Source: Ostrinia nubilalis
Taxonomy: Eukaryota; Arthropoda; Insecta; Lepidoptera; Crambidae
Direction: 5' to 3'
Assembly: GCF_963855985.1 (NCBI RefSeq)
Contig: NC_087096.1
Location: 15,314,001 to 15,378,000, forward strand
DNA length: 64,000 nucleotides
A program made the position numbers and the translations under genes. Below are positions 55,204 through 64,000 of this stretch, piece by piece. Position 1 is the stretch's first letter. The number at the start of each line of letters is the position of its first letter. The notes under the pieces were generated by a model, which was given only the letters and a program-made list of their open reading frames with translations, searched no databases and had not been told where the DNA came from.

Positions 55204-55444
55204 CCAGCCTTTGTTGCGAGGTTAGACCGCTTACGGTCTAGGAGTTTGAAAGGATTATTTCGATCTGAACGATTATCCTGTTTACAATCATTCTTTAGTT
55301 GTAAATCCTATACCTACAACTTTTGATAGCTGTAATCAGTAAAGATAGAGTTGTGTCTTTAAGCACAGGATACTTGCCTCAATGAACGCTAAATCGCGCT
55401 TATCGCTTATGGCAATATTTTTATGACAAATCTCCCTTTTCCGA

Positions 55445-55668
55445 TATTATAAATGCGAAAGTAACTCTGTCTGTCTGTCTTGCTTTCACGCCTAAACCAC
55501 TGAACCGATTTTGATGAAATTTGGCATAGAGATACTTAGTTTGAGTCCCGGGAAAGGACATAGGATAGTTTTTATCCCGGTTTTTGAAACAGGGATGTGC
55601 GCGGTAAAGGTTTTCTGTGACAGACAAAATTCCACGCGGGCGAAGCTGCGGGCGGAAAGCTAGTGATA
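55445..55668 (-). repeat. Dispersed repeat (CCCGCAGCTTCGCCCGCG family), minus strand
   Basis: On the plus strand it begins 'TTATAAATGCGAAAGTAACT' with a (CTGT)n run, has 'TGAACCGATTTTGATGAAAT', and ends 'CGCGGGCGAAGCTGCGGGCG' plus GAAAGCTAG. It is the reverse of the 17597-type copies. Confidence 0.65.
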
Positions 55669-56263
55669 AATATTTGCTTGACTGTTCAAAAGCCAAAAAT
55701 GTCGCTACAAGTCTGTGTTAAAATTGGAATAAGGTGATGTTGTTCACTTTTTGGCCACTTAAGACGTCAGGAACTATTTGATACTGACTGTACCATCAAG
55801 TTATAGTTACTTTTGGATTATTATTCTGAACATTTTCAGTGCTTTATACAGTGTAAACCAGCGTGAAAATTGCCACTTTGTATGCTGAAAATCAAACAAA
55901 AAATTTAAAGCTCGTAATAATACTTAATTTCCGATACTCTTTACAGCCTATGAAGGGCGTTTAATTGAAAAGGGCACATTCTCTTCCAAGGTTAAAAATG
56001 TTATTAAAATGCAAAATCTTTTTTCAAAAAAAACTAATTACAGTTCTGTTTTAGATTGAAAAAGTGTTATTTGTATTTTTATGTTTCTTTGTCTCTGTTC
56101 GGTGTTTGACCTAGCCGCACTACAAGTGAAATAAATAAAATTAAATAACACCAATGAGATTAAACATAAGCGCCTTTCTAAATTAAAAATATCTATGGAT
56201 TTTCTTAGAATTAACTTAAAGAATAAAGGGATACCAATTCTCGTTTGCACATTGTTCTACAGT
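55669..56263. other. Non-coding stretch
   Basis: No gene recognised. Confidence 0.5.
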
Positions 56264-57074
56264 TAAAAGGACAGTGCCAATCCATGTATGGAAGTTGGAC
56301 CAAGTGCTGCCCAGAATGAAACGATAGTGCATTTTGTTCCTCAGGCCAATACTAATTTGTGAACCGAAGCGCACTGAAATCTATCCCTGGAGTTAAGAGA
56401 AAAAAAGAGTTTTGTTTTGAATTATTTACATACAAAATATCATCGATGTATACGTACTACGCATAAGATTTCGCGATTATGGCATTAAATAACACTTGCT
56501 ACGTTGAACTTAACCATACTGCATCCGTACACCTTACTTTAGTACGACTTCGACATTCTTTATAAGCGATCAAGCGCTGTTGCAGTAGTTTAGTTACTTG
56601 ACAAAAATTAATTATTTCCAAAATGGAGCAAGAAGTTTTAGCTTACAATAACTTCAATAATAATCGATTGTAATACACCAATAAATGGATTTTTTGCAAG
56701 TATAGAAAACTAAAACTTCTTGCTTCATTTTGGAAATAATGAATTTTTTCAACTTACCAAACAATTAAAACAGCGCTAGATCGTTTATAAAGAATGTCTA
56801 AATCGCACTAAAGTAACGTGTACGGATACATTATGGTTAAGTTCAACATAGCGAGTGTTATTTAATGCCACAATCGCGAAATCTAATGCGTAGTACGTAT
56901 ACATCGATGATATTTTGTATGTAAATAATTCAAAACAAAACTCTTTTTTTCTCTTAACTCCAGGGATAGATTTCAGTGCGCTTCGGTTTACACATTAGTA
57001 TAGGCCTGAGGAACAAAATGCACTATGGGTTGATTCTGGGCAACACTTGGTCCAGACCCTGGCACTATCCTTTA
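56264..57074. mobile_element. Foldback element, about 810 bp, nearly a full palindrome
   Basis: The ends TAAAAGGACAGTGCCA / TGGCACTATCCTTTA and almost the whole length pair: 'GAACCGAAGCGCACTGAAAT', 'CATCGATGTATACGTACTAC', 'TTGAACTTAACCATACTGCA' and 'CCAAAATGGAGCAAGAAGTT' all recur mirrored. Arms are about 370 bp with a loop of about 60 bp. There are scattered substitutions and no coding frame. Confidence 0.8.
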
Positions 57075-58108
57075 GATCTTATTTATTTATTTAATGTAGC
57101 CTCAAGAGCTGTATGAAAAACATATAGGTAACACGCTGTATAACCAATGTTAGGTACCATTCGCTTTAGGAGAGTCAACTGTTTATTGCAATTTTATTTA
57201 TACCGCAAAAGTGCAGACAAGCAAAAGAGATTGACCTCCATTCAGAATTAAGTGGCGGCTGACCGAATTTCCAGTTTGTGTCCATTTTATTGCTAGATGG
57301 TAGGCTCACAACAATTGTCTGAGTAGATTTGATGACATACGGATTGAAAATAAAATGCTAGGTACTAAAAATATTATTCTGGATCAAAAAGTAGGTAATT
57401 CCACAGGATGGACTACCAGTGCCATTAAGTTAAAAATCATTCGGAATGTTATCAGTCTTTAAGAGGGGTCACGCATTGAAAGTCTGTAGCTACTGTATCA
57501 GACAAACTTCTTCTTCTTTTCGTGTCGACAACAAACCTACACAGTGTCAGCCCAAAACTCCGCCACAAGAGTGGTGTTGTCAGCGACACTCATCAAATCC
57601 TCCTGAGTGCAGTTGCTCGGGCATTAGACAAACTATTGGGTAAATTCACTTTTTTCCGTTGGGAAATGCATGAAGTACAGGCGTGGGGGCTCTCCTATCC
57701 ATTAATACCTGACGGTGTCCTTCGGAGCCCAATGAAATGGAGCCGCGAGTTACTGTCCCAACGTGGACATTCGTTCGCGGATCTAGGTAAACCCACTGTA
57801 TCACCAAACATTATTATCAATAATACTTATGCATGAACTTTTGACCTAAAAGCCTTTTCTTGTTAGTGATGCCACCAATAAATAATTGCTTGTTGTCTCT
57901 CACTTGGAACAGAAACATTGAATTTGTTTTAAGGTGTACGATCTCGATAAGGCTAATAAATTTTATTTACGTTTCTGATCTTGGCTTTTAAATTTCAACA
58001 CTGGAAACAGGTAGGGCAGGCTCACTTTGTAAACTAACCATAGGTGGTTTTAGGTACGGTGCAAAGATCGAATTAATTTAAACAGGTTTTAACGCTATAC
58101 GCTTTTTT
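57075..58108. other. Non-coding; unidentified GC-richer stretch 57500-57790
   Basis: Two short plus-strand frames (57446-57643 and 57522-57836) overlap in a GC-richer stretch. They match nothing I know, and may be decayed element sequence. Confidence 0.4.
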
Positions 58109-58110
58109 TT

Positions 58111-58400
58111 GTTCTATCAGAGCGGTCGTGGTCACGAAGAGGCGTTGTTTACATCGGTTGTAGAGGCGGATCCAACTCTACGCACGATCTCCCGCCATCT
58201 CTCTCTGTTGGCAGACTGTCTGGTGCAGTCACATAAGCCGTCTCCCACTGCCGATTTCACTTGGTCGGTCCAGCGCATAGGTGACCTGCTACGCGATCGG
58301 GTTCCTTCGACTTTTCCTTGGACGACCAATCGCTCTGTGGAGTTGTCATCCCGCCTTAAGACATGTCCAACGAGTTACTTAAACTGTATTCTTCACCAGA
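58111..58400 (-). pseudogene. LINE ORF2 C-terminal scrap
   Basis: On the minus strand the translation has 'VVQGKVEGTRSRSRSPMRWT', then DQVK...R, 'ANRERWREIVRRVGS'. A G+xxRxRSPxRWxDxV...R..WR pattern is typical of the last 60 residues of RTE/CR1-type LINE ORF2 proteins, after the reverse transcriptase. Nothing upstream on that strand continues it, so it is a short dead fragment. Confidence 0.6.
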
Positions 58401-58914
58401 TCGCTGGTCCACTTAGCGTCCAGCTATGTGCCCCACACACTTACACAAGCCACTTAAATAAGGTATTTGGTTTTCCTGCGGATCTCCTCATTTCTGCTTC
58501 GGTCACTGCCTGTGTTACTACAGGAAATTTATAAAAAGTCCTGCAAAATACCCTGCTGTTATAACTTTTTCAACTGTGACCAGTACCAACAACTCCGATT
58601 CAGTCATTTGGGATACATTAGGGAACATTAAGATATTGTACCGAGCACTTTTCAGTGTACTTGATTATGCTGAGTGTAAAACTCATTTGAATAAGTCGAT
58701 TTCAATATTGAAAGAAACTTTTTCACAAGATTTAAGCTTCTTAAGTTTAAGCTATTATTATGTTTAGGCTTTGGAAGTAATCCTTAACTGGCCTTATATT
58801 TTTTGACTTTAATCTTCATTCGTTTCAGCCAAATGACAGTCACTGCTGGACAAAGGTCTCCCACAAGGATTGTAACTGATTGTACTGATAAAAAACTTCA
58901 TAAATCGTCTACTT
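58401..58914. other. Non-coding; repeat scrap 58826-58870
   Basis: 58826-58870 ('CAGCCAAATGACAGTCACTG' then 'CTGGACAAAGGTCTCCCACA') is a diverged piece of a GGACGTCCACTGCTG-type repeat. Nothing else recognised. Confidence 0.4.
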
Positions 58915-59117
58915 AACTATTGACCTAGCGCTTAACTCAGTGCTTGAGGTATGGAAGCGGCTTAGAAAGGGTGACTCAATGTCACCCCGTGTTATGACGT
59001 GGCATATAAATCTGAACCTTTGAAGGACCTCTGAAGTCTCGCTAACATTAATTGACGTTACAAAAACATCCTGCCGTACTCCCATACCTTAGGCACTAAG
59101 TTAAGCATCTATAGTTA
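58915..59117. mobile_element. Candidate MITE, about 200 bp
   Basis: Arms of about 40 bp (58915-58955 and 59078-59117) are imperfect inverted copies: AACTATTGACCTAGCGCTTA against mirrored TTAAGCATCTATAGTT. The middle holds a GGGTGACTCAATGTCACCCC hairpin. Confidence 0.5.
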
Positions 59118-59709
59118 TTTTGATACCTATATTTCATGGATTTTCACTAAGTGAGATCCATAATGGCCGACCAGAACTACTTCCAGCCGATATCATGCTC
59201 CATTACCCGCCCAAACAATTAAGACGACCCATCTATAGCCGTTTTCCGGGGATTCCCTCTACAAACCCGTAAACTTTCGGCTCTATATTCTATAACTTTT
59301 TGGAATGTATTATAATAATACCTGATATTATCAAGTAAAGTCCAATTCACAGTTTCGTGGAAGTAACTGAACGTGAACGCTCTTTGATTCGGATTTTACT
59401 GTTAATTTCAATTATTAGATGTAACAATAGAATGTTAAAGAATACTTCGTTTTATTTAATGTTCTAATTCCAAGAGTTAATCTTTGAAATCAGTTCTTTG
59501 AAAATGATGAAATGAAATAAAATTACTTGAATCACAACTGAGCTAGACGAAGAAGATTCTTTCTTACCATATTATTTACTAACCATAACCAAAATTCCTA
59601 GTTTTTTTATTAAAGTACGTTTTTTCTACTGTTCTACTTGTAACAAAGACAATATTCCTGTAACTGTAGGGCATGGTTATTGATGGACAATAAACGACGA
59701 TACATAATT
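59118..59709. other. Non-coding stretch
   Basis: No gene recognised. Confidence 0.5.
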
Positions 59710-59762
59710 ATAAAATTATCACTTCACGGGATTTATTGCAACAATATCTATTTTAACGACAA

Positions 59763-59883
59763 ATGGAGAAGAGACTCAAGAGGGATAAGCAACCAATGGT
59801 GAGCAGGGAACCAGCTTTCCTTCCGTACGTGAAAGGGGTAATGGATAAAATTGGAACAGTACTCAACAAATACTCCATTAAGA
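59763..59883 (+). pseudogene. Penelope-like ORF fragment, region before the GIY-YIG domain
   Basis: The frame has 'SREPAFLPYVKGVMDKIGTV' and 'LNKYSIKTV', the linker between reverse transcriptase and endonuclease in Penelope-like proteins. Coding similarity ends exactly at the target-site duplication of the MITE insertion. The ATG at 59763 is fortuitous as a start. Confidence 0.7.
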
Positions 59884-59891
59884 CTGTATAT

Positions 59892-60939
59892 TACAGTTGC
59901 CGCGAATACTCGCTATTATTCGGTATTCGGCATTACTCGACATTTTTTTGATATTCGTCGAATACCGAATAATAGCTAGTATTATTCGGCATTCGGCGAA
60001 TAGTCGTTTAAAATAAACTTTTAGTGAACAAAAAAAGTAATGAGTTAAAAATAATCATATTTTTATTATTTTCCCTAATAAAACAATACATAATATCAAT
60101 TATTATTTGTAATAGTTATGTACCTGTGCCTATCATATTCATGAAATTAACCCTCCGTGTACCAGGTGACTAAAAGTTACGTCACGTACCAGGGGGGGTA
60201 TGACATACCCTAATAAACAAAGTAAAAAAAATTTCATAGAATTTTTTTTGATGGAATTTAATATTGATTATTTACGTATGCTTATTAGGTTTAAGAAAAT
60301 ATCTGAGCTGAAAATATGTATTTTAACATTTTTATCATAAAAAAAACAAAAAGACACAATTTCCGTTGTTCTTGTAATTTAGGAATCAGTTTCTTATGTA
60401 TAATTTATAATTAGTGCCTCTAATTATGACAACCGTTTTTATTTAACAAAGTACAATATATTAATGTACTTATAATTTAAAAGTAAATTAGAAACGACGA
60501 CATCGTAAAGGTAGCAGGGAAGCGCTGGACGCAGGCCGCTACCAATCTATCAACATGGAAAGCATTGGGGGAGGCCTATGTTCAGCAGTGGACGTCCTAT
60601 GGCTGAAATGATGATGATGATGATGATGAAATTAAAAACTGGAATTACATTTATTTTAATCATCGGTTTTCAATTTACCACAATATTCTGAAGAAAGAAA
60701 ATGAGTATGCTCAATGCATAAAATGGGAGCGTAACAATTTCATAAGTAGGTATGTATAACATGAAACAGATTTCTTTAACTTTATTGTTTTCTTTTCTCA
60801 CAACCTTAGAAGAAATTAGAAATAATTTTATTTTTTTTATGTCGAATAGTAATGTCGAGTTATTCGACTATTCGCCAAAGTGAATGGCGAATAATCGGTA
60901 TTCGACTATTCGCTATAACCACTATTCGCGGCAACTCTA
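59892..60939. mobile_element. hAT-like non-autonomous element, 1048 bp
   Basis: The terminal inverted repeat is TACAGTTGCCGCGAATA at the left against TAGAGTTGCCGCGAATA (complement of the right end), one mismatch in 17. With the 8-bp duplication this is a hAT-type insertion. Near both ends ATTCGGTATTCG/CGAATAGTCG-type subterminal repeats are dense. No transposase frame is seen. It carries a LINE-type repeat at 60490-60630. Confidence 0.85.
60490..60630 (-). repeat. Dispersed repeat (GGACGTCCACTGCTGAACA family) inside the MITE
   Basis: 'GCTGGACGCAGGCCGCTACC', 'CTATGTTCAGCAGTGGACGT' and a GATGATGATGATGATGATGA tail. It is the third layer of the nested insertion. Confidence 0.75.
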
Positions 60940-60966
60940 CTGTATATAGCCCGTTGTCAAAAGTAA

Positions 60967-61497
60967 CGAAGGAAATTCGCTCGCCAAAGGATATTTATTA
61001 TACCTCTTCAGACGCCGGGTGTCTATAAGATCGATTGCAGCTGTGGTAGTTCTTATATAGGACAAACTAAGCGGTCTATAGCTGAAAGAGTCAAAGAACA
61101 CATAGCGGCTGTAAAGAACCGACAGACGTGCAAATCTGCGATAGCTGAACATCTGTTAACTTCGGACGTTAATCATTGGATGGAACTTCATGACCCGAAA
61201 ATCCTCTCAACTGATAGGCATTACCATGTTAGGTTGATACGTGAAGCCATTGAAATTAAAAATCATAAGAATTTTAATCGAGAAGATGGATTTAACCTAT
61301 CATCAGCGTGGAATCCGGTGATAACGAAGTACAAATCGCGTTCTAGGCCGTCTCAGAGAAACCCGGACACTGTTAGTGTAGTTTGTCGGACTGACTGTAC
61401 CACTGACGAAAATATTGTGCAAATGCGGGTGGGTGAAGAAAACTCATCGCGCCGGAGCAGACGACGCCGCATCTCTTCAGTCTGCCCGCGACCATGA
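60967..61497 (+). pseudogene. Penelope-like element GIY-YIG endonuclease domain
   Basis: An open frame from just after a stop at 60964 encodes 'GVYKIDCSCGSSYIGQTKRS' at about 61018-61077, with the GIY-YIG pair in the form GVY...YIG, a CxC motif, then 'AERVKEHIAAVKN' and a downstream 'REAIEIKNHKNFNRE', which includes the conserved Glu region, and a Trp-Asn-Pro near the end. The order matches the endonuclease of Penelope-like elements. Coding similarity of 60948-61010 is in a different frame from the rest, so a small indel has shifted the frame near 61000. With the missing RT and the 1-kb insertion, the gene is dead, although the endonuclease part is itself open. Confidence 0.8.
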
Positions 61498-61542
61498 CTC
61501 GTGCAACCGAGCCGAAACGTCGGGAGGGTAAATATTATTTAC
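61498..61542 (+). other. Penelope-like 3' region; weak hammerhead-like motif
   Basis: 61491-61530 has CATGA, a CTCG...CGAG stem, then CCGAAACGTCGGG. Hammerhead ribozymes are known in Penelope-like terminal repeats, and GAAAC-GTC fits, but the expected CTGATGA is degenerate, so this is only suggestive. Confidence 0.3.
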
Positions 61543-61716
61543 CGTTAAAATAGATATTGTTGCAATAAATCCCGTGAAGTGATAATTTTATAGTAAAAAA
61601 TGCAACATAATAGTTTAAAATATTATGATACATAATTAAATTATGCTAATATTTTTAACAAACAAACGCTGGCCGTAACAGCGTATTACAATTGAAAATT
61701 TCGACGGGTTCATCCA

Positions 61717-61835
61717 GTGTCTAAGTAGCTCAGTTGGAAGAACAGTCGCCTGGCAAGCGGAAGGTCGTGGATACAAATCTCGCCTTAGGCAGTTCGATTT
61801 TTTTAAGTTATTTATAATTTTCAAATCAATATTTT
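61717..61835 (+). repeat. tRNA(Ala)-like SINE head, plus strand
   Basis: 'GTCTAAGTAGCTCAGTTGGA' (A box), a CTGGCAA anticodon-type loop and 'AAATCTCGCCTTAGGCAGTT' trace a degraded tRNA shape, followed by an AT-rich body. It pairs as an inverted copy with 62424-62540. The decayed T loop argues against a working tRNA gene. Confidence 0.65.
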
Positions 61836-62229
61836 TAAGGCAATACTTAAAGGCTTACTGGTAAAGGTCGCGGGTAGCACCTGGACGCGTGCAGAGCACC
61901 GGTCGTTGTGAAAATCTTTAGGGAAGGCCTTTTTCCAGCAGTTTACGTCATTCAGCTGAAACGAAAGCGAGCTAAAAGCGCTTCATACACTTTAAGCCTA
62001 CCGCTGCTTTGGTACAAATTCGTGCCACTTTTGAGAAACTGAAAAATAAGGTTATGTTTCTAACCTTATTTTTCCGTTTCCCAAAACGAGTTTTTCCAAC
62101 TGATTGTAAACCTCAACCAATATCTAATATCCTCAAGCTCAGACGATACTGACGGCTAAGTTACAGAATCCCAGTAATCCTGGGGGGAGAGTGGGGCGGT
62201 CACGTGTCGGGGGCAAGTCGGGTGATTTA
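61836..62229. other. Non-coding; diverged repeat 61865-61955
   Basis: 61865-61955 is a diverged minus-strand copy of the GGACGTCCACTGCTGAACA family ('AGGGAAGGCCTTTTTCCAGC'). A short inverted pair AACCTTATTTTTC lies near 62045-62080. Confidence 0.45.
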
Positions 62230-62540
62230 TTAAAACTATACCGGGTGTTGTTGCGTTCTGTCGGCACCATTTTTTAACTTTGATATTCTTTGCGAGTTAC
62301 AAGATGTCTTGATATTATACAAAGCACGATTTGTGTAAAAAGTACGTAGAGTAGTAGTACGTAATGGCTTTTGCGGGTTTTGTAAACAGGTTTTGGTACA
62401 TACATGCCTGAAACAGAGCAGGCAAATTGATTTGAAAATTATAAATAACTTGAAAACATCGAACTGCCTAAGGCGGGAATTGAACCCACGACCTTCCGCT
62501 TGCAGGGCGACTGCTCTTTCAACTGAGATGAATTTGAGAT
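62230..62540 (-). repeat. tRNA(Ala)-derived SINE, minus strand
   Basis: On the minus strand: CTCAGTTGAAAGAGCAGTCG (A box region), a CCTGCAA loop (TGC anticodon-like), 'GGTCGTGGGTTCAATTCCCG' (B box), then 'CCTTAGGCAGTTCGATGTTT' and an AT-rich body that may run to about 62230. It is better preserved than the copy at 61717. Confidence 0.65.
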
Positions 62541-62739
62541 GCAACTCTTAACGCTAAAAATGAAATAACTAGGCAAAATTGATATCTGAAAAAAATAATT
62601 AATCTTTTCTCAGAAAAAATGTGTACAGATTATAGAGTACTATTCATTTTCATGAGTAGGTATATGATTGGCCGACTCGTAAAATAGGGATTCTAAAATT
62701 ATTTTTCTTTTATTCAAATCAAATCAAATATTTTATTCA
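62541..62739. other. Non-coding spacer
   Basis: No gene recognised. Confidence 0.5.
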
Positions 62740-62870
62740 GTACATAGGCCCATTCTAGGGCACTTATACACGTCCCAAATATAGTTTGCCTTACCACCAC
62801 TTCGGGACAACATAAATGGGCTGGTGCTGAGACGAAGTGGCGGAAGAAACGCAGTCTTATTATTCTTTAT
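62740..62870 (+). repeat. Dispersed repeat (CACGTCCC...AGCAGCGCAAGAAA family)
   Basis: 'TATACACGTCCCAAATATAG', 'CACCACTTCGGGACAACATA' and 'TGGCGGAAGAAACGCAG'. A diverged copy next to the better one at 62937. Confidence 0.65.
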
Positions 62871-62936
62871 ATTTTTTAATTTCTAGACTGAATTTTATTA
62901 TCAAGTTATGAATTCATAAAATTCATTTATTTTTGC

Positions 62937-63050
62937 AAATAGGCTTTAAAAAAGCGCTTTTACACGTCCCAATATTAACCCTACCACTGCTTCGGGACAA
63001 TAAATGGGCCAGTGCTGAGAAGAAGCAGCGCAAGAAACTCAGTCACTATT
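62937..63050 (+). repeat. Dispersed repeat, second adjacent copy
   Basis: 'TTTTACACGTCCCAATATTA', 'CCACTGCTTCGGGACAATAA' and 'AGAAGCAGCGCAAGAAACTC'. It matches the 1890-2040 copy closely. Confidence 0.7.
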
Positions 63051-63290
63051 GTTAACCAAAACATGTAACTAATAAGCAGGCAATTAACTCAGTAATCGTA
63101 TTATCATCTGTAAACTAGGTTAAACTCAGTTTGCACTTACAGCAGCAAGATGGTTCGATCGGTAACTGCTCAAAGTCTGTTTACTTGATGTACCAACTAA
63201 TTAACCGTTAATTTAACTAACAAACTCACTCGGAATAGCTAATATCGAGTAATTAGAGCATTAAGCAAAATCATATGTCAACCACACACA
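63051..63290. other. Non-coding spacer
   Basis: No gene recognised. Confidence 0.5.
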
Positions 63291-63560
63291 ACCGCCTCTG
63301 TGGTCTAGTGGTAAGACCACCTGCTTTAGACGCAGAGGTCCCGTATTCGATTCCCAGTGGGGGCAGATTTTTCTGTTCGGTTTGGTTGGTAGTAGGGCTT
63401 GTTCTAAGTCCGCCTGGCTAGCTACCACCATCTTACCTAAGTCTGTCGCCATAACAACAATGTTAACAGCCTTATTGTGTTCCGGCAGTTAGAGGTAAGA
63501 TAGCCAGTTCCTCCGTGGTTGAGGATTCCGGGTGAAGCTCGCTTCCACCTTTGGCCTAGG
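63291..63560 (+). repeat. tRNA-derived SINE
   Basis: The head (63292-63365) folds like a tRNA: GCCTCTG acceptor, GTCTAGTGGTAAGAC D arm, CTGCTTTAGACGCAG anticodon arm, TATTCGATTCCC in the T arm, and GGGGGCA at the end. The body follows with 'GTCCGCCTGGCTAGCTACCA', 'TTGTGTTCCGGCAGTTAGAG' and 'GAAGCTCGCTTCCACCTTTG'. I call it a SINE and not a tRNA gene because of the attached body and the imperfect stems. Confidence 0.75.
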
Positions 63561-63975
63561 TTCTAAATTGTTTGAATGAATCTTGGTTGCATTACCTATA
63601 CCTACTTTTTGTTGAAATTACTCGTACGTAATACGTATCTCGATATGTTTTTGTACAAAATTATGATTATGAGTAGTTACATAAACTTACGCACTTTCAG
63701 AAGCAGACTGTGAAGACAAAAGTTGCAGACAGAAGCTAGTCAAGAATAAATCGCTTATTCAAAATTGTAAAACAAAGCTCACTAGTTGCTTTTAAGCTCG
63801 AATAAATTCTTTGTCGCTTTGTATCTTAATTTAATTTTGCTATGATAGACTAAAACAATGTAATTAAAGTTGAATAGTGTATTTAGAAAGGCGAAAACAA
63901 CAAGGTTCCTTTTAAAATGGCCAAATGCGTGTCAAAAGGTATAGCTAAGGGTTCAGTATCAACACTGGTCTATTT
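63561..63975. other. AT-rich non-coding stretch
   Basis: No gene recognised. Confidence 0.5.
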
Positions 63976-64000
63976 ATTGTCCCGAAGCAGTGGTAGGGTT
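63976..64000 (-). repeat. Dispersed repeat cut by the window end
   Basis: TTGTCCCGAAGCAGTGGTAG is the complement of part of the 62937-63050 repeat; the copy runs out of the window. Confidence 0.6.

Larger units (their letters stand above)
59884..60947. repeat. 8-bp target-site duplication CTGTATAT around the MITE
   Basis: CTGTATAT occurs at 59884-59891 and 60940-60947, exactly flanking the inserted element. An 8-bp duplication is the signature of hAT transposases. Confidence 0.85.
59710..61592 (+). mobile_element. Penelope-like element remnant, interrupted by a hAT-like MITE
   Basis: A 50-bp perfect inverted repeat (59710-59759 and 61543-61592, with 'TCACTTCACGGGATTTATTG') borders a coding remnant whose two pieces (59763-59883 and from 60948) are separated by a 1048-bp insertion. 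The distal piece encodes a GIY-YIG endonuclease, the hallmark of Penelope-like elements. Inverted terminal copies are known for this class. The reverse transcriptase core is absent, so this is a 5'-truncated copy. Confidence 0.75.

Noticed and set aside
60160..60235. piggyBac end (TTAACCCTCCGTG)
   Set aside because: No matching opposite end with TTAA nearby; TTAACCC can occur by chance in this AT-rich sequence.
61717..61795. tRNA-Ala gene
   Set aside because: The T loop is degenerate (GGATACAAATC) and the sequence continues into a repeated SINE body.
63292..63365. Functional tRNA gene (TAG-like anticodon)
   Set aside because: A leucine anticodon would need a long variable arm that is absent, stems have several wobbles, and a SINE body follows directly.

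Overview
This is AT-rich eukaryotic DNA packed with mobile elements. It is most likely from a moth or butterfly (Lepidoptera). The evidence is the families present: a BEL/Pao LTR element, several jockey/CR1-like LINEs, a Penelope-like element, tRNA-derived SINEs, five interstitial TTAGG units (the usual insect telomere repeat), and short dispersed repeats I know from lepidopteran genomes, such as those with 'CCCGCGACTTCGT', 'GGACGTCCACTGCTGAACA' and 'GGGCGACGGTAATCACTTA'. I found no host protein-coding gene that I can identify and no bona fide tRNA, rRNA or snRNA gene. Almost every long open frame belongs to a mobile element.

Layout. 0-6.3 kb: a candidate 3.4-kb terminal-inverted-repeat (TIR) DNA element (969-4359, TSD ATTT) holding a decayed LINE ORF2, followed by a 5'-truncated LINE with an intact reverse transcriptase (4429-6249). 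6.3-10 kb: dispersed repeats, one with a small MITE inside, and a 78-bp hairpin. 10.08-16.63 kb: a complete BEL/Pao retrotransposon with 452-bp LTRs that read as identical, a 5-bp TSD and one 1789-codon polyprotein; it is the youngest-looking insertion here. 16.6-22.5 kb: a related MITE and dispersed repeats. 22.5-25.8 kb: two neighbouring but unrelated tandem arrays with similar periods (about 355 and 360 bp). 28-34.2 kb: foldback elements, then a candidate 4.9-kb TIR element (29296-34215, TSD AATT) holding a tandem array and one possible exon. 35.2-41.7 kb: a truncated LINE and a two-ORF LINE on the minus strand. 43-57 kb: long foldback palindromes, MITEs and dispersed repeats. 58-61.6 kb: a Penelope-like element remnant interrupted by a hAT-like MITE that itself carries a LINE-type repeat. 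61.7-64 kb: SINEs and dispersed repeats.

The elements do not form a pathway; the window is a record of nested insertions. The BEL polyprotein would supply gag, protease, reverse transcriptase, RNase H and integrase for its own copying. The minus-strand LINE would supply an RNA-binding ORF1 protein and an endonuclease/reverse transcriptase. The points most worth checking are the two candidate TIR elements with 4-bp TSDs, the 1.4-kb palindrome at 43.0-44.4 kb, the twin tandem arrays, and the layered Penelope/hAT/LINE insertion. All positions and matches come from reading the sequence by eye.
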